From Rhodospirillaceae bacterium (GTDB lineage Bacteria; Pseudomonadota; Alphaproteobacteria; UBA8366), in NCBI GenBank assembly GCA_002716125.1, contig PAZH01000027.1:1-63109 (forward strand): 63,109 nucleotides of DNA. The letters run 5' to 3'. The notes beneath the pieces are model-generated. The model saw only the letters and a program-made list of their open reading frames with translations. It was not told where the DNA came from and ran no database searches. Positions within the stretch are counted from its first letter, which is position 1; each line of letters begins with the position of its first letter. Positions 46,579 through 55,569 of this stretch are shown piece by piece. Position numbers and translations under genes: made by a program.

Positions 46579-47792
46579 CCACTCGTCTCCTCATTAATCG
46601 GCTGCCAGCCGGTCGGCAAAGCGACCTCTTTCATAATACGACAATCCGGATAACCCCAGGTCGGGAAATAGGCCTGTTGTGCGATTGGAATATCACCCCC
46701 GGCAACGACCAGCGTAATCTTGTCCGGGTCTTCGACCGGCGGCACCCGTCCGGCATCAATCGCCTTCAAAGCCCAATCCGGCCATTCCTTCGCCTTTCCG
46801 GCATTGTTGTAGATCCAAAGCGTCTTCAACTCTTCGCTCGAAATCCGGCCGTTCTCGTGGAGCCAAACCCGCGCTTCGGCCTTCGAGATACCGTCGCGGT
46901 CCAATGCCGCTGCAGTCGCCGGCGAAATCGCGACCGTTACAATGCCGCCATGCAGCCAAGAAAACGCGGACGCGGCAGAGCCCATGACGCTGGCGGCTTC
47001 TTCAAGCCCGCCGGTCACATTGATCGCGCTCTCCGCCCGCAACACCGTCACCACGTTCTGGTCTGCCGAAAACCCAGCATCGACATGAAAGGGCGCCCAC
47101 GGACTCTGCATTTCATTTTCCGGAAAACAGAGCGTGAATTTGCCGGGCTGCCCCAATCCCGCGAAGGCCACGACCGACGGCCAACCGCCGCCGATATTCT
47201 GCATCACCAGACGCAAAGCCCGTCCGATGGTCGCATTCGACCGCCAACCGGGACCTAAACAACCGAAGCTGTCGTTCATTCCGATCTGACGCGCAATCGG
47301 CCCGTTCACCAGAACCAGGGGCGTAACGTTCTCGTCCGTTGTTTGGACACCGCGAAGATTGAATTCGGGCTCCGCAATTGCCTGAACAGCGGCAATTAAA
47401 ATTGGAAAATAGTCCGGTCGGCACCCGGCCATCACGGCGTTGATTGCAAGTTTCTCGACCGTCGCTAGCCCTTTCAAAGGATCGAGCTCACCAATCACCG
47501 CATCGCGGGCGAACGGCGCGTAGTCCAGCATCTCTTCGACGCGCCCGGTCGTCGGAGCGACAATTGGCAGACCGTCCGTCCAGCCCCGTAGATCGAACAG
47601 ACGCGAGACCTCCGCCACCGGGTCGATACCGCGTACGACTTCGACGCGTTGGCGCGGGAACGCCGCCACCAGCGGCCAGCGATCACGCATACCACGCTCG
47701 TCAACGCGGGCGGCCAAAGTGTCGTCGATAAAGGCGCCAGCGGTGGTCTGTCCGGACGGATTTAATATCCAAAGGGAATCGGTCATCGGCAC
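46575..47792 (-). CDS. Conserved protein of unknown function, first gene of the operon
   Basis: A 405-aa protein with conserved-looking blocks: WTDGLPIVAPTTGRVEEML, LATVEKLAINAVMAGCRPDY, PLVLVNGPIARQIGMNDSFG, then GPGWRSNATIGRALRLVMQN and CFPENEMQSPWAPFHV. From memory, proteins with these blocks occur near the UGSC (seleno)protein family in some bacteria; no UGSC protein is seen here. The N-terminal LWILNPSGQT faintly recalls the ILDPTG start of that family. No signal peptide or membrane segment. The four-base overlap with the TrxR-like gene points to a joint role, but I cannot say what. Confidence 0.6.
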   Translation of the reverse strand: MPMTDSLWILNPSGQTTAGAFIDDTLAARVDERGMRDRWPLVAAFPRQRVEVVRGIDPVAEVSRLFDLRGWTDGLPIVAPTTGRVEEMLDYAPFARDAVIGELDPLKGLATVEKLAINAVMAGCRPDYFPILIAAVQAIAEPEFNLRGVQTTDENVTPLVLVNGPIARQIGMNDSFGCLGPGWRSNATIGRALRLVMQNIGGGWPSVVAFAGLGQPGKFTLCFPENEMQSPWAPFHVDAGFSADQNVVTVLRAESAINVTGGLEEAASVMGSAASAFSWLHGGIVTVAISPATAAALDRDGISKAEARVWLHENGRISSEELKTLWIYNNAGKAKEWPDWALKAIDAGRVPPVEDPDKITLVVAGGDIPIAQQAYFPTWGYPDCRIMKEVALPTGWQPINEETSG

Positions 47793-47864
47793 ACAAGTGT
47801 CACAATCAGCACAAAAGCTGATCTATGGCGAATGCCGCCGGATAAAAGCTATTTGTCGGCTCGA

Positions 47865-49115
47865 CTAGTCGGCGGCTTCGCGAGCCGCATCAAGGTCCCG
47901 GTCGTGCTTGCGAATGAAGTCCTTCACCTTCGGCGCAATTTCGCGCCGCCATTTGCCGCCGTTGAAGACGCCGTAATGTCCGACACCCTTCTGCAAATGA
48001 TATTCCTTCATTCCGTCCGGAAGTTTCGGCGTAATATCCAACGCCGCTTTGGTTTGGCCGATCCCCGAAATGTCGTCCAATTCGCCCTCAATGCAAAGGA
48101 GTGCCGTATCGGTAATATTTTCGGTCAGGACTGGATGCCAACGATGCACCATTTCCCCTTTGGGCAGTGCATGGTCCTGAAAGACGACCTTAACCGTTTG
48201 CAGATAGAACTCCGCCGGCAGGTCCATCACCGCGCGGTATTCCTCGTAAAACGCGCGCTTCCGGTCGGCGGCGTCGTCATCGCCCTGGACGAGATGCTGG
48301 AACAGCTCGTGGTAGGATGCGAGGTGACGGTCGAGATTCATGGCAATGAAATTCGTCAGCTGCACGAACCCGGGATAGACCTTGCGGAATGCGCCCGGAT
48401 ATGGCGGCGGCACATCGACCACCACATTACGCTCAAACCATTCGATGTCGTGCTCTTTGGCGAGCTTATTGACCTGCGTCGGTGATTTCCGCGTATCGAT
48501 AGGTCCACCAATCATCGTCAGCGAGGCCGGTACACAATTGTCATTCCAGCCCGACATGATGGCGGTTGCCGCCAATGCCGGCACGGCCGGTTGGCACACC
48601 GCCAGCACATGGGTGTTCGGCCCGAGGAAATGCAAAAAATCGACGAGGTAATCGATGTAATCATCGAGATCGAACTTATTCTCGGTGGCGGGAATCATGC
48701 TGCAGTCGCGCCAATCGGTGACGTAGACGTCGTGATCCGGCAACATCGCCTCGACGGTGCCCCGCACGAGTGTCGCGAAGTGTCCCGAGAGCGGTGCACA
48801 GATCAATAATTTTGGGTCGTTCCGCTTCGATTGGCGCTTAAAATGGATGAGATCGCAATAGGTCCGTTCGATCGCGGTTTCAATCGTGAGCGGCACCGTT
48901 TTACCGTTGATCTCCGTCGCTTCAATGCCCCAGTCAGGTTTGCCGTAGCGTTGCGTGAAATGCCCAACGAGATCGACAGCCGAGCCCGCGATCCGGCCGG
49001 CCGGCGTATGGCTCCATGGATTGAACGGATTGTTCAGAGCGACTTTCGCACCCTCCGCCATCAACTGGACGGGCGCCGCCCAAAGCCGTTGCATCTCGTA
49101 GAGGTAATAGAGCAT
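47865..49115 (-). CDS. phaZ: Intracellular polyhydroxyalkanoate depolymerase
   Basis: A 416-aa intracellular PHB depolymerase. MLYYLYEMQRLWAAPVQLMA and NNPFNPWSHTPAGRIAGSAV are the usual N-terminus; the lipase-like box has Cys, not Ser: VLAVCQPAVPALAA, as in PhaZa1 of Cupriavidus. LCAPLSGHFATLVRGTVEAM, DVYVTDWRDCSMIPA and LCIEGELDDISGIGQTKAAL complete the alpha/beta hydrolase triad region. It degrades amorphous intracellular PHB granules, so the cell probably stores PHB. Confidence 0.94.
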   Translation of the reverse strand: MLYYLYEMQRLWAAPVQLMAEGAKVALNNPFNPWSHTPAGRIAGSAVDLVGHFTQRYGKPDWGIEATEINGKTVPLTIETAIERTYCDLIHFKRQSKRNDPKLLICAPLSGHFATLVRGTVEAMLPDHDVYVTDWRDCSMIPATENKFDLDDYIDYLVDFLHFLGPNTHVLAVCQPAVPALAATAIMSGWNDNCVPASLTMIGGPIDTRKSPTQVNKLAKEHDIEWFERNVVVDVPPPYPGAFRKVYPGFVQLTNFIAMNLDRHLASYHELFQHLVQGDDDAADRKRAFYEEYRAVMDLPAEFYLQTVKVVFQDHALPKGEMVHRWHPVLTENITDTALLCIEGELDDISGIGQTKAALDITPKLPDGMKEYHLQKGVGHYGVFNGGKWRREIAPKVKDFIRKHDRDLDAAREAAD

Positions 49116-49171
49116 TCCACCGATGTCCCCACACTGACTGGTGCGCGCAGTCTACCGCGCGGGACCACATA

Positions 49172-49207
49172 AGAAAACGGCTTTTTGCTGCAACGCAAAA
49201 AGCCGTT
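49172..49207 (-). terminator. Intrinsic terminator between gor and phaZ
   Basis: A perfect 15-base-pair stem (AAAACGGCTTTTTGC and its complement) with a six-base loop. T-runs flank both sides, so it can work in either direction; it lies between the gor stop and the phaZ start. Confidence 0.9.
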
Positions 49208-49247
49208 TTATATTGAAAAATCTGTAGTTATTGCGTGCGAAAGGCGA

Positions 49248-50624
49248 TTATTCTGCAGCGCGGCGATCTTCGTCCGGCACTTTCTCGCGCATGGTGACGA
49301 ACTCTTCCGCCGATGTCGGGTGAATACCAATGGTCGCATCGAAAGTCGCTTTCGTGGCCCCTGCTTTGAGCGCGATGCCGATACCTTGGACAATCTCACC
49401 GGCTTCCGGCCCGACCATATGGACGCCAAGCACCGCATCGGTCTCCGGATGAATGATCATTTTCATCAATGTCCGCTCGTCCCGACCGGTCAGCGTATGC
49501 TTTAGCGCCTTGAAGTCGGACATATAAATGTCGACCTTGCCGTATTTGTCCCGCGCTTGCGCTTCCGTCAATCCGACGGTGCCGATACTCGGCTGACTGA
49601 ATACCGCCGTCGGTATATTGGTGTAGTCGACCGCGCCCGCTTTCTCGTTGAACAACGCGTTGGCGACCACCATGCCTTCTTCAAGCGCAACCGGCGTCAG
49701 CTGTACGCGGTCGATCACGTCCCCGATAGCGTAGATCGACGGCACGGACGTCTTGAAGCCTTCGTCAACCAAGACCGCGCCACCTTTACCCAATTCGACC
49801 CCCGCCGCTTCAAGGCCGATATTGGCGGAATTCGGGGAGCGTCCGGTTGCATACAAAATGACGTCCGTGCGCATCTGCGTGCCGTCCTCGAGATCGGCGA
49901 CCAACTCGTCGCCGTCCTTTTCAATCCGGGCGATATTCGCGTTAAAGCGGAGGTCGACCTTTTGCTTCCGCATTTCATCCGCCAGGTGGTGACGCACGTC
50001 GTCATCGAAGCCTCGCAGGAAATGAGGCCCGCGATAGAGCTGGGTAACATTGGTACCAAGCCCGTGGAAGACGCCGGTCAGCTCGACGGCGATATAGCCG
50101 CCGCCCACGACAATGGCGCGTTCCGGCCATTTTTCTATATGGAAGAACTCGTTCGAGGTAATCGCGTGCTCTTTGCCCGGGATATCCGGGACCGACGGCC
50201 AACCGCCTGTCGCGATCAGAATGTACTTTGCCGTAACCTGTTTTCCGCCGACATCGACCGTATGCGGATCGACCACCGTGGCCCGCGCCTTAAAAACCTC
50301 GACGCCGGCATTGCCGAGCATGTTTTCATAAATCCCGTTGAGCCGCCCGATTTCCTTATCCTTGTTGTCGCGCAAAGTCGGCCAATCGAAACTCGCCTCG
50401 CCGACCGTCCAGCCATATGCGGCCGCATCTTCGAAGTCGTGTGGAAAATGAGAGGCGTAGACGAAGAGTTTCTTCGGGATACAGCCGACATTCACGCAAG
50501 TTCCACCCATATAGCGGTCTTCCGCCGCCGCGACCTTGGCGCCGAAATTCGCCGCAAACCGTGCAGCGCGAACGCCGCCGGATCCAATTCCGATGACGAA
50601 CATATCGTAGTCAAATTCGGCCAT
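49248..50624 (-). CDS. gor: Glutathione-disulfide reductase
   Basis: A 458-aa class I flavoprotein disulfide reductase that reduces GSSG with NADPH. The FAD site is [17 protein letters not shown]; the redox Cys pair is [13 protein letters not shown] (Cys43, Cys48); the NADPH site is [20 protein letters not shown], and the active His is in [19 protein letters not shown] stands before ATG 50624; an in-frame TTG 18 bases upstream would start within that site. It provides GSH for the CGFS glutaredoxin. Confidence 0.94.
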   Translation of the reverse strand: MAEFDYDMFVIGIGSGGVRAARFAANFGAKVAAAEDRYMGGTCVNVGCIPKKLFVYASHFPHDFEDAAAYGWTVGEASFDWPTLRDNKDKEIGRLNGIYENMLGNAGVEVFKARATVVDPHTVDVGGKQVTAKYILIATGGWPSVPDIPGKEHAITSNEFFHIEKWPERAIVVGGGYIAVELTGVFHGLGTNVTQLYRGPHFLRGFDDDVRHHLADEMRKQKVDLRFNANIARIEKDGDELVADLEDGTQMRTDVILYATGRSPNSANIGLEAAGVELGKGGAVLVDEGFKTSVPSIYAIGDVIDRVQLTPVALEEGMVVANALFNEKAGAVDYTNIPTAVFSQPSIGTVGLTEAQARDKYGKVDIYMSDFKALKHTLTGRDERTLMKMIIHPETDAVLGVHMVGPEAGEIVQGIGIALKAGATKATFDATIGIHPTSAEEFVTMREKVPDEDRRAAE

Positions 50625-50695
50625 ATCGCCGTACTCCTTCAATCACGCTCTGTTTCCCGAAACCTGGGACGAAGCCGGCTCGAAAACAAGATGCG

Positions 50696-51061
50696 TTATT
50701 CCCCGTTACGCAATTCAATGGGCTCGCCATGCGGCGTGGCGAGATAGGCGTTTCGCCATTCTTCCTTGCGGCTCTCCAGGTCAGATAGGTCCAGCACACC
50801 CTTTTCGGCAATCAACTCTTCGAGAGCGGTCAGCCAATGGCGATAGTAGGTATCGCCAAAATCACGGTCGCCCGACGCCTGCGCCCGTTCGATAGCACGC
50901 GAAAGGCCCGCCGCCCATTCCGGCCAGGTGAACACACCCGCCTCGTGAAGGCGAACCGCCATTGCAAATGCCTGTGCCTCCCACGGTTCGCGAAAGACCG
51001 GTTCGCTGCCGTCGCGCGGCATACCGGCAAACAAGTCCAGATCAGGCGGCGTCGACGTCAT
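50696..51061 (-). CDS. Nitrile hydratase accessory protein (NthE/P14K-like activator)
   Basis: A 121-aa protein with the pattern of nitrile hydratase activators related to the beta-subunit N-terminus: EPVFREPWEAQAFAMAVRLH, FTWPEWAAGLSRAIERAQAS, DTYYRHWLTALEELIAEKGV. It is thought to help insert cobalt into the alpha subunit. ATG 51061 overlaps the beta-subunit stop by four bases. Order alpha-beta-activator is the common one for Co-type enzymes. Confidence 0.9.
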   Translation of the reverse strand: MTSTPPDLDLFAGMPRDGSEPVFREPWEAQAFAMAVRLHEAGVFTWPEWAAGLSRAIERAQASGDRDFGDTYYRHWLTALEELIAEKGVLDLSDLESRKEEWRNAYLATPHGEPIELRNGE

Positions 51062-51720
51062 TCGGCAGCCTCGAGATGTGGCTCCCACAAATCGATGCGG
51101 ACGGTTTCACGCGCGCTACCCGCCTCGCCCCAAAGTTCCCGGCCGTCGAATTCGACGCTATAGAGGCGCTGACCTTCTTTGACGCCTTCCGCATTGCGGT
51201 CCGCGAAGATGTGAACGCCGTGATCGAGTGCCACGGTTCCGACCTTGCCCCGCGCATATCGCGGCGCGCGCGTATGGCCGAGCGGATTGATATTGATGAC
51301 CCGCACCCTATCGCCCGCGCGAAACGACGCCTCGAGCGGGATATCCATCGTAACCGGTCCGCCTTTCGAAAGCGCCCCCTCGACATTCTCACCAAGCAAG
51401 ACGCGGACATCCTCGGCACGCCCTTCGGCGACACCCGATTCCAGTTCCTCCGGCGTGACCAAACCGGCCTCGACCAACAGGGTTTCCAGCCCGGCCAGCC
51501 AGTTCTCGTAATAGGTATTGCGGAGATAATCCGCCGGATGCTGACGCTCGCGGGCATGACGGCCTTGGTCGATGTTCCACTTGCCGAGAAAGCCCGCCGC
51601 CAAGTTCAACGCGAAGGCCCGGCGCTCCCACTCCGCATGAAATACGGGTTCTTCGGATTCAGGCTCGGGATCGACCGGCCCTAAACCGTGCATCCCGCCG
51701 AGATCGTGTCCGCCGTTCAT
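51058..51720 (-). CDS. nthB: Nitrile hydratase beta subunit
   Basis: A 220-aa subunit. [20 protein letters not shown] is the diagnostic N-terminus; [40 protein letters not shown] and a C-terminal SH3-like barrel ([37 protein letters not shown]) follow. ATG 51720 overlaps the alpha stop (ATGA). It converts nitriles to amides together with the alpha subunit. Confidence 0.95.
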   Translation of the reverse strand: MNGGHDLGGMHGLGPVDPEPESEEPVFHAEWERRAFALNLAAGFLGKWNIDQGRHARERQHPADYLRNTYYENWLAGLETLLVEAGLVTPEELESGVAEGRAEDVRVLLGENVEGALSKGGPVTMDIPLEASFRAGDRVRVININPLGHTRAPRYARGKVGTVALDHGVHIFADRNAEGVKEGQRLYSVEFDGRELWGEAGSARETVRIDLWEPHLEAAE

Positions 51721-52337
51721 TCCGCCGCCGCCATTGCTGGTGCTTTCGCGGGCTCTACCCCGATCATTGAATTGCGCGAGACCAAGTCTTCGAGCCGCAG
51801 CGCATCCCAACCGTCCGTCCCATCCGGTCGCATCGGCAACACCAGATAGCGCATCTCGGCCGTCGAATCCCATACACGGACCTCAACATCTTCGGGGAGC
51901 TCGGTGCCGAATTCGCGTAAGACACCACGTGGATCCGAGACCACGCGAGACCGATAGGGCGCCGCCTTGTACCACAACGGCGGCAAACCCAGGACAGGCC
52001 AGGGATAACAGGAGCAAAGCGTACAAACGACGACGTTATGCAGCGACGGCGTATTCTCCAACGCCATCATGTGCTCGCCCTGCCGTCCGGTAAAACCGAG
52101 GGAGGCAATCGCCTCTGTGGCATCGTCCAACAACCAGGCCTTATAGTCCGGTTCGCTCCATGCCTTCGCAATCACCTTCGCACCGTTTCGCGGGCCAACC
52201 TTGTTCTCGTAGGTGTCGATCAATGCGTCCAAGGCGGCCGGATCGACCAAGCCTTTCTCGACCAGCAGCGATTCGAGCGCCTTCACCCGGAGTTCGAGAT
52301 CGCTCGGCGGGTCGGTGTGGTCATGGTCGTGCGGCAT
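51717..52337 (-). CDS. nthA: Nitrile hydratase alpha subunit, cobalt type
   Basis: A 206-aa catalytic subunit. The metal motif VCTLCSC (Cys105, Cys108, Cys110) has Thr as in cobalt enzymes, where iron enzymes have Ser (VCSLCSC). Flanks [20 protein letters not shown] and [19 protein letters not shown] are typical. The His-rich MPHDHDHTD tail could bind metal. Reaction: hydration of nitriles to amides, cytoplasmic. No amidase gene is seen in the window. First gene of the alpha-beta-activator operon. Confidence 0.96.
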   Translation of the reverse strand: MPHDHDHTDPPSDLELRVKALESLLVEKGLVDPAALDALIDTYENKVGPRNGAKVIAKAWSEPDYKAWLLDDATEAIASLGFTGRQGEHMMALENTPSLHNVVVCTLCSCYPWPVLGLPPLWYKAAPYRSRVVSDPRGVLREFGTELPEDVEVRVWDSTAEMRYLVLPMRPDGTDGWDALRLEDLVSRNSMIGVEPAKAPAMAAAE

Positions 52338-52358
52338 GCTTTACCTTCTAGCTTCGCC

Positions 52359-53753
52359 CTAAAGTTCGTCCGAGCGCAGAACCATCATCTTCTCGATCTG
52401 CATCTCATGCATCGTGAACGGAATGCCGCCGACGCCGTGGCCCGACTGACGGGCACCAGCGAACGGCATCCAATCGACGCGGAACGCCGTGTGCTCGTTC
52501 ACCATAACGGCCGTCGCGTCGATCCGGTTGTAGACGCGCATTGCCGTATCGATGTCCTTCGTCATCACAGCGGCCTGGAAGGAAACCGGCAAAGAATTCG
52601 CCTGTTCGATCGCCTCATCGATGTCGTCATAGGCATAAACACAGATGACCGGACCGAAGATCTCCATCGTCGATACATTGGCGTCCGCTGGCGGATTGAG
52701 CAGGACCGTCGGCTTGTAGCAAGTATCAGACAGTTTCTCACCGCCCGTCAGGCACTTGGCACCGCCGGCAATCGCGGCCTGCACCCATTCGTCGACCCTG
52801 TCGACTTCGCCGGTGCGGATCAACGGACCGACTTCTGTATCCGCCGACGTCGGATCGCCGACCTTCATCTTGGCGCCAAGATCCGCCAAACCTTCAGCGG
52901 CTTTCTCGGCAATCGACGAATGCGCGAAGATTCGCTGGACGGAAACGCAGACCTGACCTGCATGATAAAACCCGCCTTTGGCGAGCCGCGGCAAAGCGTC
53001 GTCGAGATCCGCATCGGCCGCCAGAATGACCGGTGCGGCGCCGCCGTGTTCCAGCGCGCAGCGCGTGCCCGGCGCCAATTTCGAACGCAACATCCAACCA
53101 ACCCGCGCCGAACCGATAAAACTGAAGAAAGCATTACGTTCGTCTGACACCAGCGCGCTCGCGACGTCGAGGTCCTGCGGCACCACGATCTGGCACCATT
53201 CCTTCGGCAGTCCGGCTTCGTAAAGGATATCAACGAAGGCAAAGCACGACAGGGGCGTGATATCGGCAGGTTTAACGACGACCGGACAACCAACAGCGAT
53301 GGCCGGCGTCACCTGATGGACAATCAGATTAAACGGATGATTAAAGGCGCTAACCGCGACCACAGGTCCGATGGGTTCGAATTGCGTGAACGCGACCCGG
53401 CCCGTCGACGAAGGGTTCAGGCTCATCGGAATGACGCGTCCGCCTTCCGAACGCAGCACTTCGACGCAGTTCTCGACACCGTCGGCAGCGCGGTCGATCT
53501 CAACCAACGAATCCATGAGCGGTTTGCCGCCTTCGCGCGCGGCTTGTAGCGCCAAATCTTCGCGGCGCTCCTTAATGATTTCAGCCGCCCGTCTCAGGAT
53601 ATCGATCCGTTGCGGCTTGGAGAGCCAACCATCCCGGTTACGATAGAGCGCGTGTGCCGTAGCCATGGCATTTTCGACATCTTCCATCGTTGCATTGGGA
53701 ACGGTATCGATCGCCGATCCGTCATATGGCGCCGTTACAGGGATATCAGTCAT
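52359..53753 (-). CDS. Aldehyde dehydrogenase-family protein
   Basis: A 464-aa NAD(P)-dependent aldehyde dehydrogenase. The catalytic Cys lies in HAGQVCVSVQRIFAH, the Glu in CALEHGGAAPVI, and NAD contacts in SFIGSARVGWML. VNEHTAFRVDWMPFAGARQS ends the fold; this last part and the LVSDERNAFFSFIGS wording fit the lactaldehyde/phosphonoacetaldehyde/succinate-semialdehyde group. Only 21 bases upstream of nthA on the same strand, so it may share a transcript; then the aldehyde would come from the nitrile pathway or a linked route, which is speculation. Confidence 0.93.
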   Translation of the reverse strand: MTDIPVTAPYDGSAIDTVPNATMEDVENAMATAHALYRNRDGWLSKPQRIDILRRAAEIIKERREDLALQAAREGGKPLMDSLVEIDRAADGVENCVEVLRSEGGRVIPMSLNPSSTGRVAFTQFEPIGPVVAVSAFNHPFNLIVHQVTPAIAVGCPVVVKPADITPLSCFAFVDILYEAGLPKEWCQIVVPQDLDVASALVSDERNAFFSFIGSARVGWMLRSKLAPGTRCALEHGGAAPVILAADADLDDALPRLAKGGFYHAGQVCVSVQRIFAHSSIAEKAAEGLADLGAKMKVGDPTSADTEVGPLIRTGEVDRVDEWVQAAIAGGAKCLTGGEKLSDTCYKPTVLLNPPADANVSTMEIFGPVICVYAYDDIDEAIEQANSLPVSFQAAVMTKDIDTAMRVYNRIDATAVMVNEHTAFRVDWMPFAGARQSGHGVGGIPFTMHEMQIEKMMVLRSDEL

Positions 53754-53907
53754 GGTTCAAACCGCGTGATGTTGGAAATTCATTCACTATATTTGAGAGA
53801 TTGTGACAATTGGCCTCTCCCCTCGCAACAGGGTAGGAAGATATAGGCAGCTTGCCAAACGCTAAATCAGCGAGTGTATAGAGCGATACCCGACAGGAAC
53901 CATTAAC

Positions 53908-54249
53908 GTGACAGACGCCAAAGACGAAACGCCAAAGCCTTGGCTGCGCGCCTGCATCAATTTTCGCGCCGGCAACCGGTTGCCCTCTTGCGGTGCCGTC
54001 GGCAGTCGCGAGATGGTTGCCGCTCTCACCAAAGCGGTCGAAGACGCCGGTATCGACTGGCGCATCGAAGCCGTTCACTGCATGGGACAATGCCACGCTG
54101 GCCCCACTATGCGTATCCTGCCCAACGGACCTTATGTCATGGGTGTCCAAGAAGCGGACGTTCCGGACGTCATCGATAAATTAACGAACGACGACTTGGA
54201 CGGCCTTGCCGCCGCCTATCCCATGCCTGGCCGCGATACGAATGACTAA
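53908..54249 (+). CDS. Thioredoxin-fold (2Fe-2S) ferredoxin
   Basis: A 113-aa protein of the thioredoxin-like 2Fe-2S family (FdI/NuoE-like fold). RACINFRAGNRLPSCGAVG and VHCMGQCHAGPTMRILPNGP hold the four cluster cysteines. The start is GTG at 53908 with AGGA eight bases before. It may serve electron transfer or stress-linked Fe-S handling. It overlaps the next gene by eight bases, so both are co-translated. Confidence 0.85.
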   Translation: MTDAKDETPKPWLRACINFRAGNRLPSCGAVGSREMVAALTKAVEDAGIDWRIEAVHCMGQCHAGPTMRILPNGPYVMGVQEADVPDVIDKLTNDDLDGLAAAYPMPGRDTND

Positions 54250-54970
54250 ATCGTCGGACACACGGTATTTCGGTGACTTCGAAGGAGCCCCGATAACCGT
54301 ACGCCGGACGGCCCGCAAGAAATCGATCGCGCTCTCCGTTCGTGACGGTGCAATCGTCATCTTATCCCCGAAGCACGTCTCCGACAGGGAAATCGACGCG
54401 TTGATCGCAACCAACACGGATTGGGTCCGCGGCAAACTGGCAAAGCAGGCCGAGACGAAGAAGCGAACAGAGCGTACATTCGTCGATGGGGAGCAATTCC
54501 TCTATCTGGGAGAAGAATACCCGCTAAAGGTCGTTGACGGCCGCAAGGCGCTTGCTGAACTCGTCGAAGGGTCTTTCGTCGTGCATGCGCGCCGGAGCCA
54601 AATACCCGAACGGCGGGCCCGCAGTATTCGAGCGGCCTTCTTGCGTTGGTATAAATCGGAAGCGGAGACCGTGCTCACCCAGAGGGTCGCGTTCTTTAGC
54701 CCGCGTATCGGACGCACGCCAAAACGCATTTCTTTCCGCGACTACAAAAGCATGTGGGGGAAATGCGACGTCGAAGGGCGAATCACCTTCAACTGGAAGC
54801 TCGTGATGGCACCGGAGCACATCCTCGACTACGTGGTCGTTCACGAAATGGCGCACCTGCACCATTTGAACCATGCGCCGGCGTTCTGGCAGCGCGTTGA
54901 GGCGGTCTTACCGGATTACAAACAGCGACGGAAATGGCTCAAGGACCACGGCGGTCTTCTGACGATTTAA
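54242..54970 (+). CDS. YgjP-like (DUF45) zinc metallopeptidase
   Basis: A 242-aa protein with a gluzincin motif HEMAHLHHLNH (HExxH plus the third His); the flanking VVHEMAH, NHAPAFWQRVEAVLPDYKQR and SMWGKCDVEGRITFNWKLV are diagnostic of the YgjP/DUF45 family. Function is not established; some relatives associate with restriction-type systems, but here it sits beside a ferredoxin gene. ATG 54242 overlaps the ferredoxin stop. Confidence 0.9.
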   Translation: MTKSSDTRYFGDFEGAPITVRRTARKKSIALSVRDGAIVILSPKHVSDREIDALIATNTDWVRGKLAKQAETKKRTERTFVDGEQFLYLGEEYPLKVVDGRKALAELVEGSFVVHARRSQIPERRARSIRAAFLRWYKSEAETVLTQRVAFFSPRIGRTPKRISFRDYKSMWGKCDVEGRITFNWKLVMAPEHILDYVVVHEMAHLHHLNHAPAFWQRVEAVLPDYKQRRKWLKDHGGLLTI

Positions 54971-55062
54971 ACGCGAATAATCGCTGCTCCACCAAGAAAT
55001 CCATGTACCGGCCCGCGCGAATCGCGTAGAAGCATTAACGTTGCAAACAGGGAGTAATGACC

Positions 55063-55509
55063 ATGGTCAACGTTGGTGATCAGGCCCCTGCCTTCAGAAT
55101 CCCGAACCAGGACGGTAGCGACGTTTCGCTCGCCGACCATTCGGGAAAATACGTTCTGATCTGGTGGTATCCGAAGGCCGATACCCCTGGGTGAACGATC
55201 GAAGGCAATGGGTTCCGTGATCGAATCCAAGATTTCGAGAAGAAGAACGCCGTCATCCTCGGCTGCAGTATGGACAGCCCGGCCGACAATCTTGCGTTCA
55301 AAGATAAGTTCAACTTTCCGTACGATTTGTTGAGCGACACCGACAAGTCGATGTCCATCGCTTACGGCGCTGCCGAAGCGGACTCGCCGCGTCCCGCCCG
55401 CATTTCGGTCCTGGTCGGACCGGATGGGAAAGTCGCAGCCGTATATCCGAAAGTAACCCCGGCCGACCATCCGGACGAGGTACTGGCGACGCTAGACAGT
55501 CTTTCGTAA
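55063..55509 (+). CDS. Selenocysteine peroxiredoxin (BCP type), UGA at codon 44
   Basis: A 148-aa BCP-type peroxiredoxin read through an in-frame TGA at 55192-55194. Upstream: ATG 55063 behind GGAG, NVGDQAPAFRIPNQDGSDVS, then WWYPKADTPG. Downstream in the same frame: TIEGNGFRDRIQDFEKKNAV, LGCSMDSPADNLAFKDKFNF and a normal tail to TAA 55509. The TGA replaces the peroxidatic Cys of the PxxxTxxC motif (DTPGCTIE in ordinary BCPs). A SECIS-like hairpin starts two bases after the TGA, and selA/selB lie in the same window, so Sec insertion is the natural reading. It would reduce hydroperoxides. A Cys (LGCSMD, residue 66) may act as resolving thiol. A terminator follows. Confidence 0.9.
55192..55223 (+). 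promoter_or_regulatory. UGA(Sec) codon and bacterial SECIS-like hairpin
   Basis: The Sec UGA is at 55192-55194. Downstream, CGATC (55196-55200) pairs with GATCG (55219-55223), and GAA (55201-55203) with TTC (55213-55215); a three-base bulge (CGT) separates the stems on the 3' side. The loop GGCAATGGG starts with G, as SelB-binding loops do. Distance and size match bacterial SECIS elements, which lie just 3' of the UGA. The fold is drawn by eye. Confidence 0.7.
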
Positions 55510-55537
55510 GACGGCCTGTCGCAAGACTTTAAGAATT

Positions 55538-55567
55538 CCGGGCCGCTCTGCGGCCCGGTTTTCTTTT
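55538..55567 (+). terminator. Intrinsic terminator after the selenoprotein gene
   Basis: A nine-base-pair stem CCGGGCCGC with its complement, loop TCT, then TTTTCTTTT. It lies 28 bases past the stop of the Sec peroxiredoxin and also closes the convergent serine-hydrolase gene's 3' end. Confidence 0.9.
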
Positions 55568-55569
55568 GT

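Noticed and set aside
49557..50747. 396-codon open frame opposite gor
   Set aside because: Antisense shadow of glutathione reductase with no family residues.
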